DNA from: DASQMT01 sp963839615
GTDB taxonomy: Bacteria; Actinomycetota; Thermoleophilia; Solirubrobacterales; Solirubrobacteraceae
Direction of reading: 5' to 3'
Assembly (NCBI GenBank): GCA_963839615.1
Contig: CAWIVY010000007.1
Location: forward strand, 558,001 to 622,000
DNA: 64,000 nt
In this document: positions 45,901-57,900 of the stretch, in pieces
Position numbering within the stretch: the stretch's first letter is position 1
Layout: the number at the start of each line of letters is the position of its first letter
Notes under the pieces: model-generated
What the model was told of the DNA's origin: nothing
The model's input: the letters and a program-made list of their open reading frames with translations, nothing else
The model's database searches: none
Position numbers and translations under genes: made by a program

Positions 45901-48900
45901 AGACGTCGCAGCACGATCCAGTACACACGCCCGAGGATGCCGATGGGCTTGACCACATCTACCGTCTGGAACTTCACGGACGCCGCCGTGAACATCGTCG
46001 CGCCGCTCGCGACCGCGCCCGCCGCTGCCACTAGCGCTGAAGATCCGAGCAGCAATAGTCACCTCGATCCGTTCCAGGTCATCATCATCATCCGTACCGT
46101 CCAGCAGTTACGCAGCTCGCGTCACCATCGGTGCGAGTGCCACGTAGCAGTCACTGTAGGCGGGCCGGATAGACCGTTCAAGAGCTTGATTCTCACGTAG
46201 TAGGTGCATTACCGCTCGTAGAGCCCCTCAGCGTCCCAGTGCGGTTGACGTAGCGGACAAGGCGTCGGGGGAAACAAGCACCGCAGACGCTTCCAGGCCG
46301 ACAAGGATGGTCTCCTGGCGAGGTCCACATCGTAGTAAGACCACACATGGGGCCTGGGCGTGCCGCCCGTACACCAGTACGTTGACCACCGTGCCATCAG
46401 GCAAGCGTCACGGTCGCAGCATGACGTCGACGACGGCGCGCTTCGTAAAGCGTCACGCCGCTCAAGGCCTGGACAAGAAACCGAGCCCTGTTCGTCAGGG
46501 CCATTGTCCACCACGATCCCACAGGAGCAACATGAACTAGAAATACTTAGACAGTTCACTAACAGTCACATAGGAAAGATACATCTTCGAGATCACCGTC
46601 GCCGCGGCCTGCGTCGTCGTCGGTTTGATCATGTTCTCGTCGAGGACGCCGGACGAAGAACACCGCTGTCGCTTGTACAGCCAGCCATCATGTTCGTGCC
46701 AGTTCCAGGACGCCCTCGGCGTCTACCAGCGGCGAAGATCGAGAGCGTGGCCCTCCAGGTCGTAGTAGACGCATTCGCCGCTCTGGACAGATCGTTGCCG
46801 GCGAACATGATCGTCTCGCTCAACGCGTCGATGCCATGATCTTCGAACGAGTGCCCAGCCGGATCGCGTGGGCGCCGGCGTCGAGGACCATGTACGCCGT
46901 CCGTTCCACAGGCCACCGCCGCGCCTGTCGGCGCCGAGTACATGGCCCGGTCGGCCACGCCGATCCAGAGTAGCTAACATCAGCATCTCGTTGGTGACGT
47001 CGACCAAGCTGGATCGTGTCGAACAGCGTGAGCAGCGCCCAGCCCTCGTGCGCTCAGCGAGCACCCTGATGTTGTTCCAACACCGCGAGCCGCGTCGACC
47101 GAGAGGCATCAGCAGTTTGCCGATGTCGCCGTCGACGCCAGGTTCGACCACGGCGTCGGCGGACGAGCGGGCCGATCATGACCAGGCCCGCCGCCGTAGG
47201 CGTTTGCCGTCGCGCATCGGCCTAGGCGCGTTGCCGATCACCAGTCACGAGCACGTCACCGCGGATTCCATCAGCAGGCGCGGGATCAGCGAAGGTCGCC
47301 GTCTCGTCACAGCAGTTGCCGCCGATCGCGCCGGCGCCCTAAGTATCTTCGCAGTCGCCTCAGTTCCGGCGATCTCGAGCCGCCGCAGCCGAGAGGACCG
47401 TGACCATCAGCGCTTCGCCGCGCGCGCCAACAACCGTACCGCCAACCTCCACCCGCCACAGTGGGGATCATCATACCATCTCCTACGAACACGCTGAGTT
47501 CTTCGCTCAGCCGCCTCTGCGTACGCGGTGAGGATTAGTTGACCGTGACCACTCCGCCGCCGCCGCCGTGCACGGTCGCCGATCACGGTCTCCGAAGAAG
47601 TCGCCGAGCACCTTCACGCAGTTGCCCATCATTGGGGTACCGTCGTGGGAGAGCCCGCACCCCAGCGCAGCCGACGAGCGCCACGAGCGTCGGCGTCGAC
47701 CATCGTCTCAAGCCGCGCGCCGCCGCCGCAGCGATGCCGATTCCGTCGCGGAAGACTTCGCCCATCGCGCGCGTGCCGTCTTCCGACGCCGTCGACGGTC
47801 AGTTCCAGCATCGATCAAACGTCATTAGCCACCGCAGCGCAGATCTTGCGGCCAGACAGTAACAGTCCTGTATCTACGCGAGCACCGCTTCCGATCAGCC
47901 GCGAACCACGACCACCACTCCCGTGAACATACAGCAGTTGAGCATCGACGTCGCCTTGACGTCGACCGCGGCCGGGCGCCGCGTCTCCACGCCCCTCACG
48001 GTCTACCGCTGAGACGAACGGCCCGGCGAGCTCCTCGCCGATCGTCACGGACACGACGCCGGCCGAGACGGCGCCGCCGAAGGACGCTGCGAGCGCCACC
48101 GACATCGTCGTCGCATCGCCGAACGGGTTGACCGTCGCGGTCGCCGAGGCGTCGAGCTCGACGTCACCGACGGTCGGTGTGCCGGTGGCGGCGCCGATCT
48201 GCGCCCACTCCCCGACCGTGGCCTGCGTCGTGCCCTCGATCTTCACCACGACGACGGCGGCTCCGAAGCCGAAGAAGCCGCCGGCGCCGATGCCCACTGT
48301 CATCGCCTCGACATCGGTCGTCCGCGATGCGGTGAGCCTGATCGCGTCGGCCTGCAGCACTTCCACGCCGTCGGTCGCGCTCGCCCCGTCCTCGAGATAG
48401 GCGCGGACATGGCTCGTGTCCGTGATCACGACGACCGCGGCGGCGACACCCGCGATCGCGCCGAAGCCCGCCGTCACGGCGAGCACCGACGGATCGGCGT
48501 CGAGCGCCGCGTCGATGGTGAGGTTCCCGCCGGCCGAGATGTCGGCGCCTGCGCCGACGAATGCCGTCACCTGCTCGTCGAGCGTCAGCACCGCGATCCC
48601 GGCGCCGAGGCCAACGCCGCCGACGCCGAGGCCACCGCCGACCATCGTCAGCTCGACGCGCTCGCGAGCGTCGAGGTCGACGTCCCGGCCGGCGGTCACG
48701 TCGGCGTTGCGGGCGATGAAGACGGAGGTGCCGCGCGGCACGGTCTGCGATCCCACGGATGTGGCGCCCTGCGCGCTGGTGGCGCCGCTGAGCCCGGCGT
48801 TCGGGGTCGCACCGTTGAACGCCGTCTGGGCCGACTGCGCGGCGTCCTGGACGTCGCCGCTGTTATGCGTCGTGCCCGCGGCATTGCCGTCCGGGTCGGT

Positions 48901-51900
48901 GCCGGGCTCGGCGATCTGCCCGAGCCCGTCGGAGGCGCCGTCGGTGTCGTCGTCGGACTGCCCGTTGCCCTGGATCAGGACGTCGACGCTGGCGATCACG
49001 TCGGTGTCCTTCTCCGTCGACTCGTCCTCATCCGTGTTCGGGTCGTCCGTGCTGTCGTCCTTGAGCGAATCCTTCGACTGCGTCGTGCCGTCGTCGTCGT
49101 ACTCGTACGTGGCGACGAGGTTGCCGCCGATCGAGTAGACCGTCACGGCAGCGCCGAGCCCGACGCCGCCGGCGCCGATGCTGATCGCGAAGCTGTCGAT
49201 CTCCCGATCGGCGAGCGCCGTGACGCGGACATCCCGCTGCGCGCGCACGTCGCCGGCGATGAACGCGGACGTGTCATTGTGGATGACCCCGACGTCGACA
49301 CCGCCGGCCAGGCCGGCGATCCCGCCCGCCGCCGCGCCGCTGACCGCGAGGATCGCTACGTCGTTCACGGCTTGGACGTGCACGTCCTGGTTCGCGTTCG
49401 CGCCGCTTCCGGTGTTGACCCGCGCGCCACCGTCGATGTACGCGCGGGTGTCGGAGTCGAGCACGCTGACCGTCACGGCTCCCGCGATGCCGGCGCCGAA
49501 GCCGCCCGCGCCCGCGATCGCGATCGCGAGCACGTCCTCGCGTGATTGCGCGACGACGGCGACGCCGCGTACGTTGGTGCCGGAGGCCGCGCGGCCGAAG
49601 GCGCCGAGGGCGCTCAACGAGCCGTCGAACACGCGCTTGCCGGCCGTGCCGTCGATGTCGCCAACGAGGATCTCGGCGGAGTTGCCCATGGCGTCGACGA
49701 AGGCGTCGCCGATCCACGCGCGCGTGTCCTTCGTCAGCACGGTCACTCCGACTCCCGCCCCGATGCCGGCAGCGCCGATGCCGATACCGGCGCCGATCGC
49801 GATCACGTCGACGTCCGTGTCGTCGGCGGCGGTGACCACGACATTGCCGCCGGCCCGCACCTCGGCGTCGTCGTCGATGTAGGCGTGGGTCTCGTTGTCG
49901 ACCACCAGCACGGTGACGGCGCCGCCGATGCCGACGAGGCCGCTGGCGGCGATCGCGATCGAGATACCCAGGACGTCCTCCGCCGAGGATGCGTGCACTT
50001 CGACGTCGCGCTTCGCATCGACCAGCGCGCCCTCGCCGATGTACGCCCAGACGGTATTCGTGACGACGCTGATGTCGACGCCCGGCGTGATCCCGACGAC
50101 CCCGGATCCTGCGAGCCCGCCCGCGACCCCTAGGTGCTGATAGTCGTTCGCGGCGGCGACCAGCACCGACTGGCCGGCGCCCTCGGCGTCGTCGCCCTGG
50201 TTGACCTTCGCGTCGGCGGCGATGTAGGCGTGGACGTCCGCGTTCATCACGTGCACCGCGGCGGAGATCTGGATCGCGACGGTCCCGCTCGCGGAGGCAC
50301 CGATGCCGAACGCGCCGATGTCGTCCTGGTTGATCGCGGTGACGGCGACGCCGGTGAAGGCCGTGTGGTTGCCCGGCGTCGCCACTCGCCTGCCGGTGAG
50401 TTGCTCGTCGACGAGCGGGTCCTGCGCGTCCGGGTCGCCGGGGTCGTACCCGACGTCATCGTCGGTGAGCGGGGCCGGGGTGACCTGGTTCGGGTCGCTC
50501 CCGTAGGCCGGGAACGTCACGGCGAACGTGCCGTCGCGGACGTCGAGGCCGGCCTTCTTGGCCTTGCCGTCGACGGTCGCGCCGGCGCCGATGAACGCAT
50601 ACGTGTCCTTCGTGATCACCGGCACGACGACCGCGCCGCCGATGCCCGCCGTGCCGCCGACGGCGAGGTTGCCGCTGATGAAGTCGACCTCGGTCCTCGA
50701 CTCGGCCGCCACCTGCACGGTGCCCTCGGCCGTGACGGTGGCGCCGGCGTAGGCCGTGGTGCCGACGGTCTTGGCGCCCTCGACGAACGCCTTCGTCGTG
50801 AGGGTCAGCACATAGACGTCGGCGGCGCCGGCGATGCCCGCCGTGAGCCCGCCGGCGCCGGCTGCGGCGACCGAGACCACGGTCTCCTGGGCGTTGGCGA
50901 GCACCCTGACGTCGCGCTGCGCGGACACGGCGGCGCCGGCCGCGATCCAGGCCTGCGTGTCCTTCGTGAGCACGCCGACCTCGATCCCGGCGCCGACGCC
51001 GGCGATGCCGCCCAGGGCGACCGAGCCGGCGACGCCGACGTGGTCGGTGCGGTCGGAGGCGAGCACGACGACGCTCTGGTCCGTGCTTTCGCCCGTCGCG
51101 CCTCGGTTGACGTTCGCGTTCTCATCGATGGATGCGTGCACGTGACGGTCCATCACAGTCACGCCACCCGAGCCGGCGACCCCGAAGCGCGCGCCGCCTG
51201 CGAGCCCGATCGCGACCGTGCGGACGACCTCGAACGCCGTCGCGGTGACGACGAGGCCCTTGACGAGCATGGTCTGCGGAACGCCGCTCCCGTTCTTGGT
51301 CCCGTCGCGTGCGAGCAGGCCGCTGCCGTTGCCCCGCGCTTCGATCAACGCCCCCGCACCGATGTGCGCGTCGACCTTGCTCTTGTCGATCTGGAGTGCG
51401 ACGGCGATCCCGCCGGCGTTCTGCCCGACGGCGATGCCGCCTGCGACCGCCGTGGCCTTCACGTCGTCGGTGGCCGACACGAGGATGCTCCCAGTCGCCT
51501 CGACGAGCCGCGGACCGTTGATGTACGCGCTGATGTCGTGCGCGACGACGTTGATCGAGATCGAGCCGCCGAGCGCGAAGTCGTTGGCGACGGCGGCTCC
51601 CACGGTGACGCTGACCATCCGGGCGTCGAACGGAAGGCGCGTGCTCGCGTCCTCGCTCGAGCTCGGATCCGCGGGGAGGTCGACGACGCCGCGCTCGATC
51701 ACGATCCGCGCCGCCGCGGCGGTCGTGTTCGTGACCGAGTTGTGGCGGTCGCGCAGGCGGATCGTGGCGCCGTCGATGCTGTCGATCACGTAATCGCCGT
51801 TGTTCGCGCCGGCGTTCGAGATCGTGATCGTCTGGCCCGGGGAGAGCGTCGTGTCGCCCCAGTCGGCGGCGTCAAGCCGCTCGATCCGATCGAAGACGGT

Positions 51901-54900
51901 CTGGTCGCTGCCCGTCTCGCGGACGAACTGGATCTCCGCCGAGGCGACCGCGGTCTCCTGCGCCACGCTCACCCGCGACGGCAGCGGCGTCGTCGGAGGC
52001 TCGTATCCCGCCCTGACCTCGATGTCGCCGCCCGCGTCGACCCGTGCGTTGTCGACGTACGCCGTGATCTGGTCGGTGGCGGCGCTGTTGCGATCGATCA
52101 GGTCCGGATTCGCCGGGTCGAAGCTGCCGCCGATGAAGTTGTACGCGATCGCGGCACCCGCGGCCGATCCGCCCGTCGAGACTCCCACGCCGCCGGCCAC
52201 GACGACGAGCGTGTCGGCCGCGAGCGCCGTGACTCGCACGTCGTCGCCTGCCTTCACGTTCGTGCTGTTCTTGATGTGCGCGTCGAGCGTGTTGGAGATG
52301 GCGTTGACGGTCAGCGACCCACCGATTGCGAGGTTGCCGCCGGTACCCGCCACGCCGAGCGCGATCGCCACGAGCGTCGAGGTCGTGGTCGTCGACAGGA
52401 CGATCGATGCGGCCGAGCCGCGCGCCTCCACCGTCGCGTCCTCGACGTACGTCCTGACGGTGTTCGAGATCAGGTTGTAGCTCACGGCCGCGCCGACCGC
52501 GGCGCCGTCGAAGGCAATCGAGACGCCTCCCGCGATCGAGACGATCAGCGAGTCGTCCGCGGCGGTCAGCGAGATGTTTCCGCCGACGCTAATCGCGGAG
52601 CGGCCGATCGTCGAGTCGGCGTCCGGCACGGTGTCGGCGACGTAGGCCTCGACCGTGTTGGTGATCTTGTTGATCAGGATCGAACCCGCGCCGCTGATCT
52701 TGCTGGAGCCGCCGGCGGCCGCGACGCCGACCGCGACGCCGCCGATCTCGCCGTTCGAGGCGGCCTCGAGCGTCAGCGCTCCGTCGGCGGTGAGGTCGAC
52801 GTCGTCGAGATACGCCAGAACGTCGTTGTCGATCTCGTTGTAGCCGATCGCGATGCCGATCGCGTTGCTTGACGAGACGCCGACGGCGCCCGCTACGGCG
52901 ACGATTCCGGAGTCGTCCGTCGCCTTGACCGTCGTGCCCAGCTGCGCACCGGGAGTGCCCGCCTTCTCGGTGACCGTCGAGCTCTTGACGTACGCCTCGG
53001 TGATGTTCCGCGTCAGGTTGACGGAGAGCATCGCGCCGAGCCCGATCGCGCTGTCCGGACCGAGCGCGATCCCGACCCCTGCGCCGAGCGCGAAGATCCG
53101 CGGGTCGCTCGCGGAGTTCACGTTCGCGGCGCTGACCTCGAACGCGCTGCCGCCGACCGTCAGGCTCGAACTCGTGATCGCGGCGCGAGTGATCGTCGGC
53201 CGCTCGTCCGTGCCGAGGATGTTCGCCCCGACGCCGAGCCCTGCGCCGGCCTTTCCGCCGAACGCGATGCCGCCGCCGACCGCGATGATCCGCGTGCTGT
53301 CGGAGGCCTTGACCGCTACGTCGCCGCCGACGTCGGCGACGACGCCCGTGAGATAGGCCTCCGTCACGTTCAGGATCATGTTGAGCGCGAACGAGCCCGC
53401 GACACTGATGCTGTCGTTCCCGACCGCGCCGGCGAGCCCGGCCGCGACGCTGACGAGGTCGCCGCTGCGCTGGGCGACGATCGACAGGTTCCCCGTCGTG
53501 GTCACCCTGGAGTCGAGCACGAAGGCGCGCGTGTCGACCTGCAGGTCGTTGAAGCTGAAGGCGCCGGCGAGCGACTTCGAGCCGGGCCGCTCCGCGGCGA
53601 CGAATGCGGCGCCGCCGGTCGCCGAGAGCTCGAAGAAGTCGTCGATCGCCGTGACCGCGAGGCTGTCGGCCGACACCTGGCCGGCGTCGACGATCGAGGC
53701 CTGCGTCGTGTCCTTGACGAGGTTGACCGAGGCGGCGCCGGCGAACGCGACGCCCGTGGGCGGCGGCCCCACCGGCGCCCCGAGGATCGACTGGGCCTTG
53801 AGCGGGGTGTCGGTCGGCACACTGGGCTCGGGATTCGGGCTCGAAGAAGGCCCCGGCGACGCTGAAGGCCCATAGGTCGCCGTCGAGCTTGGCCAGCACG
53901 TCCACCTGGCCGGTGACCGCGATGCTGGGCGTGAGACGTGCGCCCGCGCCGCTGCTCGTCAGGACGTCGGGGTCGCCGATCACGGCCTTCGTCGTGCGGT
54001 CGAGGTCGTTGATCGCGACGGAGATCCCGACGCCGATCCCTTCGCCCTTGGCGATGCCGCCGACCCAGGTCACCTGGGTCGTGAGGTCGCCGGCGTAGAG
54101 GCGTGCGTCGCGCCCGGTGACGCACGGCTCTGCGCCGCCGGTCGCCCCGACACAGTCGGTCGCCCCGAGTCGCACGAGCGTATCGCTGGTCTGGCCGATG
54201 TAGGCCACCGAGCCCGCGATCGCGAACTTGCCGCCGGAGGCGCCGGACTGGACGAGGTCGATGTGGAACAGCGCCTCCTCGGCCTTCATGTTGAAGCCGC
54301 CGTCGGACCCGCTGTAGACGTTGGCCCCGTCCTGCACGATCGCGTGCGTCGTGTTCGTCTGGACGCTGATGTAGAAGGCGCCGCCGAACCCGCCACGCGA
54401 GCCGGCGGTGCCGACCGGATTGAGCGAGATCCGGTCCTTGAACTTGGCGCCCTTCTCGTCCAGGTCGATGTCCGGAAGCGAGAAGATCCCGACCATGTTG
54501 ATGAGCTGCTGGTAGTTCGTCGCCTCGATCGAGACGGTCTGCTCGCCCTCGAGTCCGTCGGGGTCGACGCCCGTGTCGACGTTGCGGTTGTTGGGATGGT
54601 CGGAGCTGCGCCACTCGACGTTCTGGTTGATCTGCGCGAGCGACTCCACCGTCGCGGTCGCCGTGTTCGTCAAGACGAGGACCGTGACCGAGCCGGCGAG
54701 GCCGAGCTCGTCGGCTTGCGCGGTGCTCGAAGACCAGCTGTTGAAAAACGCGTCCTTGAGCCCGAGCGTCGTGTTGATGTACTTCAGGACCGAGCCGTAG
54801 CCCTCGGTGCGGATCGAGTCCACGAGCTCGCCCCAGGACAGCGGGATGTACTGGTCGAAGCGCGTGAGGAACGGATACGAAACGTCGGCGATCACGCGCG

Positions 54901-57900
54901 TCGCCCGCAGGCCGTCGAGCTTGGCCCCGCCGTGCACCGTTGCCGTCGCGAGGTTGTCGACGACCGCCACGGCAACGGCGATCGAGACCATCGTGCCGGC
55001 GCTCGTGCCGCTCTGCCCGGGCGCGGGGTCCTGAGGCTCGGCGTTGCTCTCGGCGTCGAGCGCGAGCTTCTCCGCGATCGTCGCCTTTACCTCGAGGTCC
55101 TCGTTCGATTGCAGGATCGCCAGTCCGCCGACCTCGGTCACGACGTCGTGGTCGGCGAACGTGAAGGCGAGCGAACCGGCGACGCTCAGGCTGTTGCTCG
55201 ACCCGGCATTGGCCTTGGCCTGGTTGTCCGCATACGACTTCGTGAGCTTCGTGAAGATCAAGTCGGGGACGTTGGTCCCGATGACCTCCTTGAACTTCGC
55301 CCACAGGTTGGTGTTCGAGCTCTCGCTCTGCAGGCCCGCGCTGGCGCCCGCCTTGTCGGAGGCGTCGAGCTTGGCGAAGACGCCGATGCCCGTGGCGTAG
55401 TTCGAGTCGAGGACGTGCTTCGCGCTGAGGCTGTAGCCGCTCGCGCCGGCGAGGGCGGCACCGATGTCGATCTTGACGCCGCCGCGGGCCTCGTTCTCCG
55501 ACTCGGCGAGCCCGATCACCTGCGCGTCGGCGAAGCGCGTGTCCCCCTGGAGGTTCGTCTGGTTCGTGCTCGCGATGACGTAGTACGTGCCGCCATCGAC
55601 CAGGCCCACGATCGGCGCGCTCCCCTGCTTGTAGACGACGGCCTGGCCGAGCTCGAACGTGTTGAAGACGCCGCCCGTCCAGCGCAGCTTGATCGAGTCG
55701 TCGGTCGCGGTGACGTCCGAGCCGGAGAACTCGCGGTCGTTCGTGTCAGGCGTCGGCACCGCCTCGAGCTTGAGGTCGATCACGTTCCCGGCGTGGAACT
55801 GGGTGCCGATGCCGGCGCGGATCGCGTCGATCTCCGTCGCGGCGAGCTTGATCCACTCCGACTCGTCGCGGTCAGGGGTCGACTCGTCGTCCGAGAGCTG
55901 GATCACGTAGTAGTCGCGGCCGCTGACGAGGTTGCCGATGCTCGTGCCGCGCCGGTTCGTGTACGTGATCACGTCCTCCGTCACGAGGGCGTGCGGACCG
56001 ACGTGGATCATGTCACCGGCGTAGTCGACGAAGCCGATGTCGTCCTCGTCCGTGACGAGCGGGTCGATCTCGATCTTCACGACCGACCCGGGATCCATGT
56101 GCGCGATCACCGTGCCGTCGACCGTCGTGTGGATGTCCGCGTTCGAGAACTCGATCCCGAACGCGAGGCCCGCGGCGCCGTCGGCGAAGATGCCCGACTC
56201 GGCCCCGGCCTCCGACTCCACTTTTCCGGATGCGACCACGTTCGCGGTCTTGCGCGCCTCGATCCGGGCTCCCTGCGCGACCGTCACGTGGGCGAATGCG
56301 TCGGCGTTCGTGACGGCGAGCGAGAGCGCCACCTGCGCGGCGCCGGGGTTCGGCGTGCTCGCGAGCTCGCGCGCGGTCGACGAGCTCATCTTCGCGATGG
56401 CGGTCGCCCCTGCCGTCACCACGGCGGCGGCGCCGGCCTGCAGAACCGCGCCGGTCTCGATTTCGACCACGGCTCTCGCGTTCGCCTGCGCGTACCCGAT
56501 GCTGAACAGGCTTCCGGACGCCGCTCCGCTCGCGTCGGCGCCCGCGGTCGCGTACAGGCCGAGCGTGTCGCTGCTCAGCAGCTGCGCGTCGTGCCTGATC
56601 GTGATCGTCGCCGTCGAGCTCTTCACGAGCACCTTCACGGGCAGCGCGGTGAGGCCCTCCACCAGCCCCCAGGGGGCATCACGAAATTCTCCCACTCCTG
56701 CTTCGCCCCGAGGACGTCCGCGAGGCTCTTGTCCTCCGCCTGCGCGATGAGGTAGATGCCCGTTCCCTCGAGGATTGCCCGCGCGCCGATCTCGATCGAG
56801 ACCTGGCGGTTGCTGACGAAAGCGACTGGCGTCAGGTTCTCGAGCGTCGCGATCCCGTACAGGCGGACGCGGAATGTGATCCAGCCGTCGCCGACGGAGA
56901 TCGACACGTCCTCCGCGACCGAGACCCTGTCCACCCAGACCTCGAGGGTGCCGCCGCCGGTGTCGATGCTCCCCGTGAATGTCACGGTGTCGACGTACGG
57001 GTCGTCGACGACCACGGGGGCGCCGCTCGTCTCGACCCGATTGCCGTAAATCGAGAGCTTCGCGGCGAACTGCGCGTCGAGCGACTCGACGCGGATCGTG
57101 CCCGTGCCCTCCCTGCCCTCGATGATGAGGGATTCGGTCGGGTTCAGGAACACGACCTCGTTCGTCGTGATCCCGGTCGTCGCGTCGTAGTAGCCGACGC
57201 CCTCGAACCGCACCTTCATCTGACCGAGGCTGTTCGGGTCCGCGTCGAGCAGCACGATCGTGTCGTCGGAGAACGTGCCGGAGATCTTCCTGTTGATGTC
57301 GTTGCCCTCCAGCACCTCCTGCCGATCGAGCCCGCTGTAGACGACCGTCTTGCCGAAGAGCACCGCCGTCCCGCCACTGTCCGCGCCGGCCGGATTGAAC
57401 AGCGAGCCGTTGGTCGTGTTCTCGTAGATGACGAGCCCGTCGCGCCCGCCCGCACCTCCCGCGACGGAGCCGGTGACGCTGCCTGCCGACTGAACGACGA
57501 AGAGGTCGTTGTTGCCGGCCGCTCCCGACCAGGTGCTCGAAGCTCTCGAAGGCGATTCCGGCCACCGTCCCGGCATCGGCGCCGGTGATCGTCCAGCCGA
57601 CGAACGGGTCCGACGGGCCGGTCAGCGAATCGGAGGCGGTGGAGCCGCCGACCACGGAGTCGATGTTGACGAACGACCCGACGCCCCGTCGCCGAGGAGT
57701 CGACCGGAGTGAAGACGAGCAGCACCTCGTCGCCGTCGAGGAACGGCGACGCGCCGCTCGAGTCGACCAGCGAGACGACGATGTTGCGGTATCCGCCGCC
57801 ACCGGGAGCGGCGACAGCGGCGACCTCGAACACGAGCCACTTCGTGTTGTCGTCCGGATCGAGGATCGTGATCCTGCCCATCGCCGGCCCGGGCGCGTCG

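Noticed and set aside
45000..47930. Independent small genes in the broken segment
   Set aside because: Short frames on both strands have no starts with ribosome sites; only fragments of the giant repeat families are recognisable, on the minus strand.
50134..52872. 912-codon plus-strand open frame
   Set aside because: Antisense to the clean 2001-codon repeat frame; its Arg/Asp/Gly composition is that of a shadow frame.
47930..53830. CRISPR or DNA-level tandem repeat
   Set aside because: Similarity is at protein level with diverged DNA and no regular spacer pattern; no cas genes in the window.
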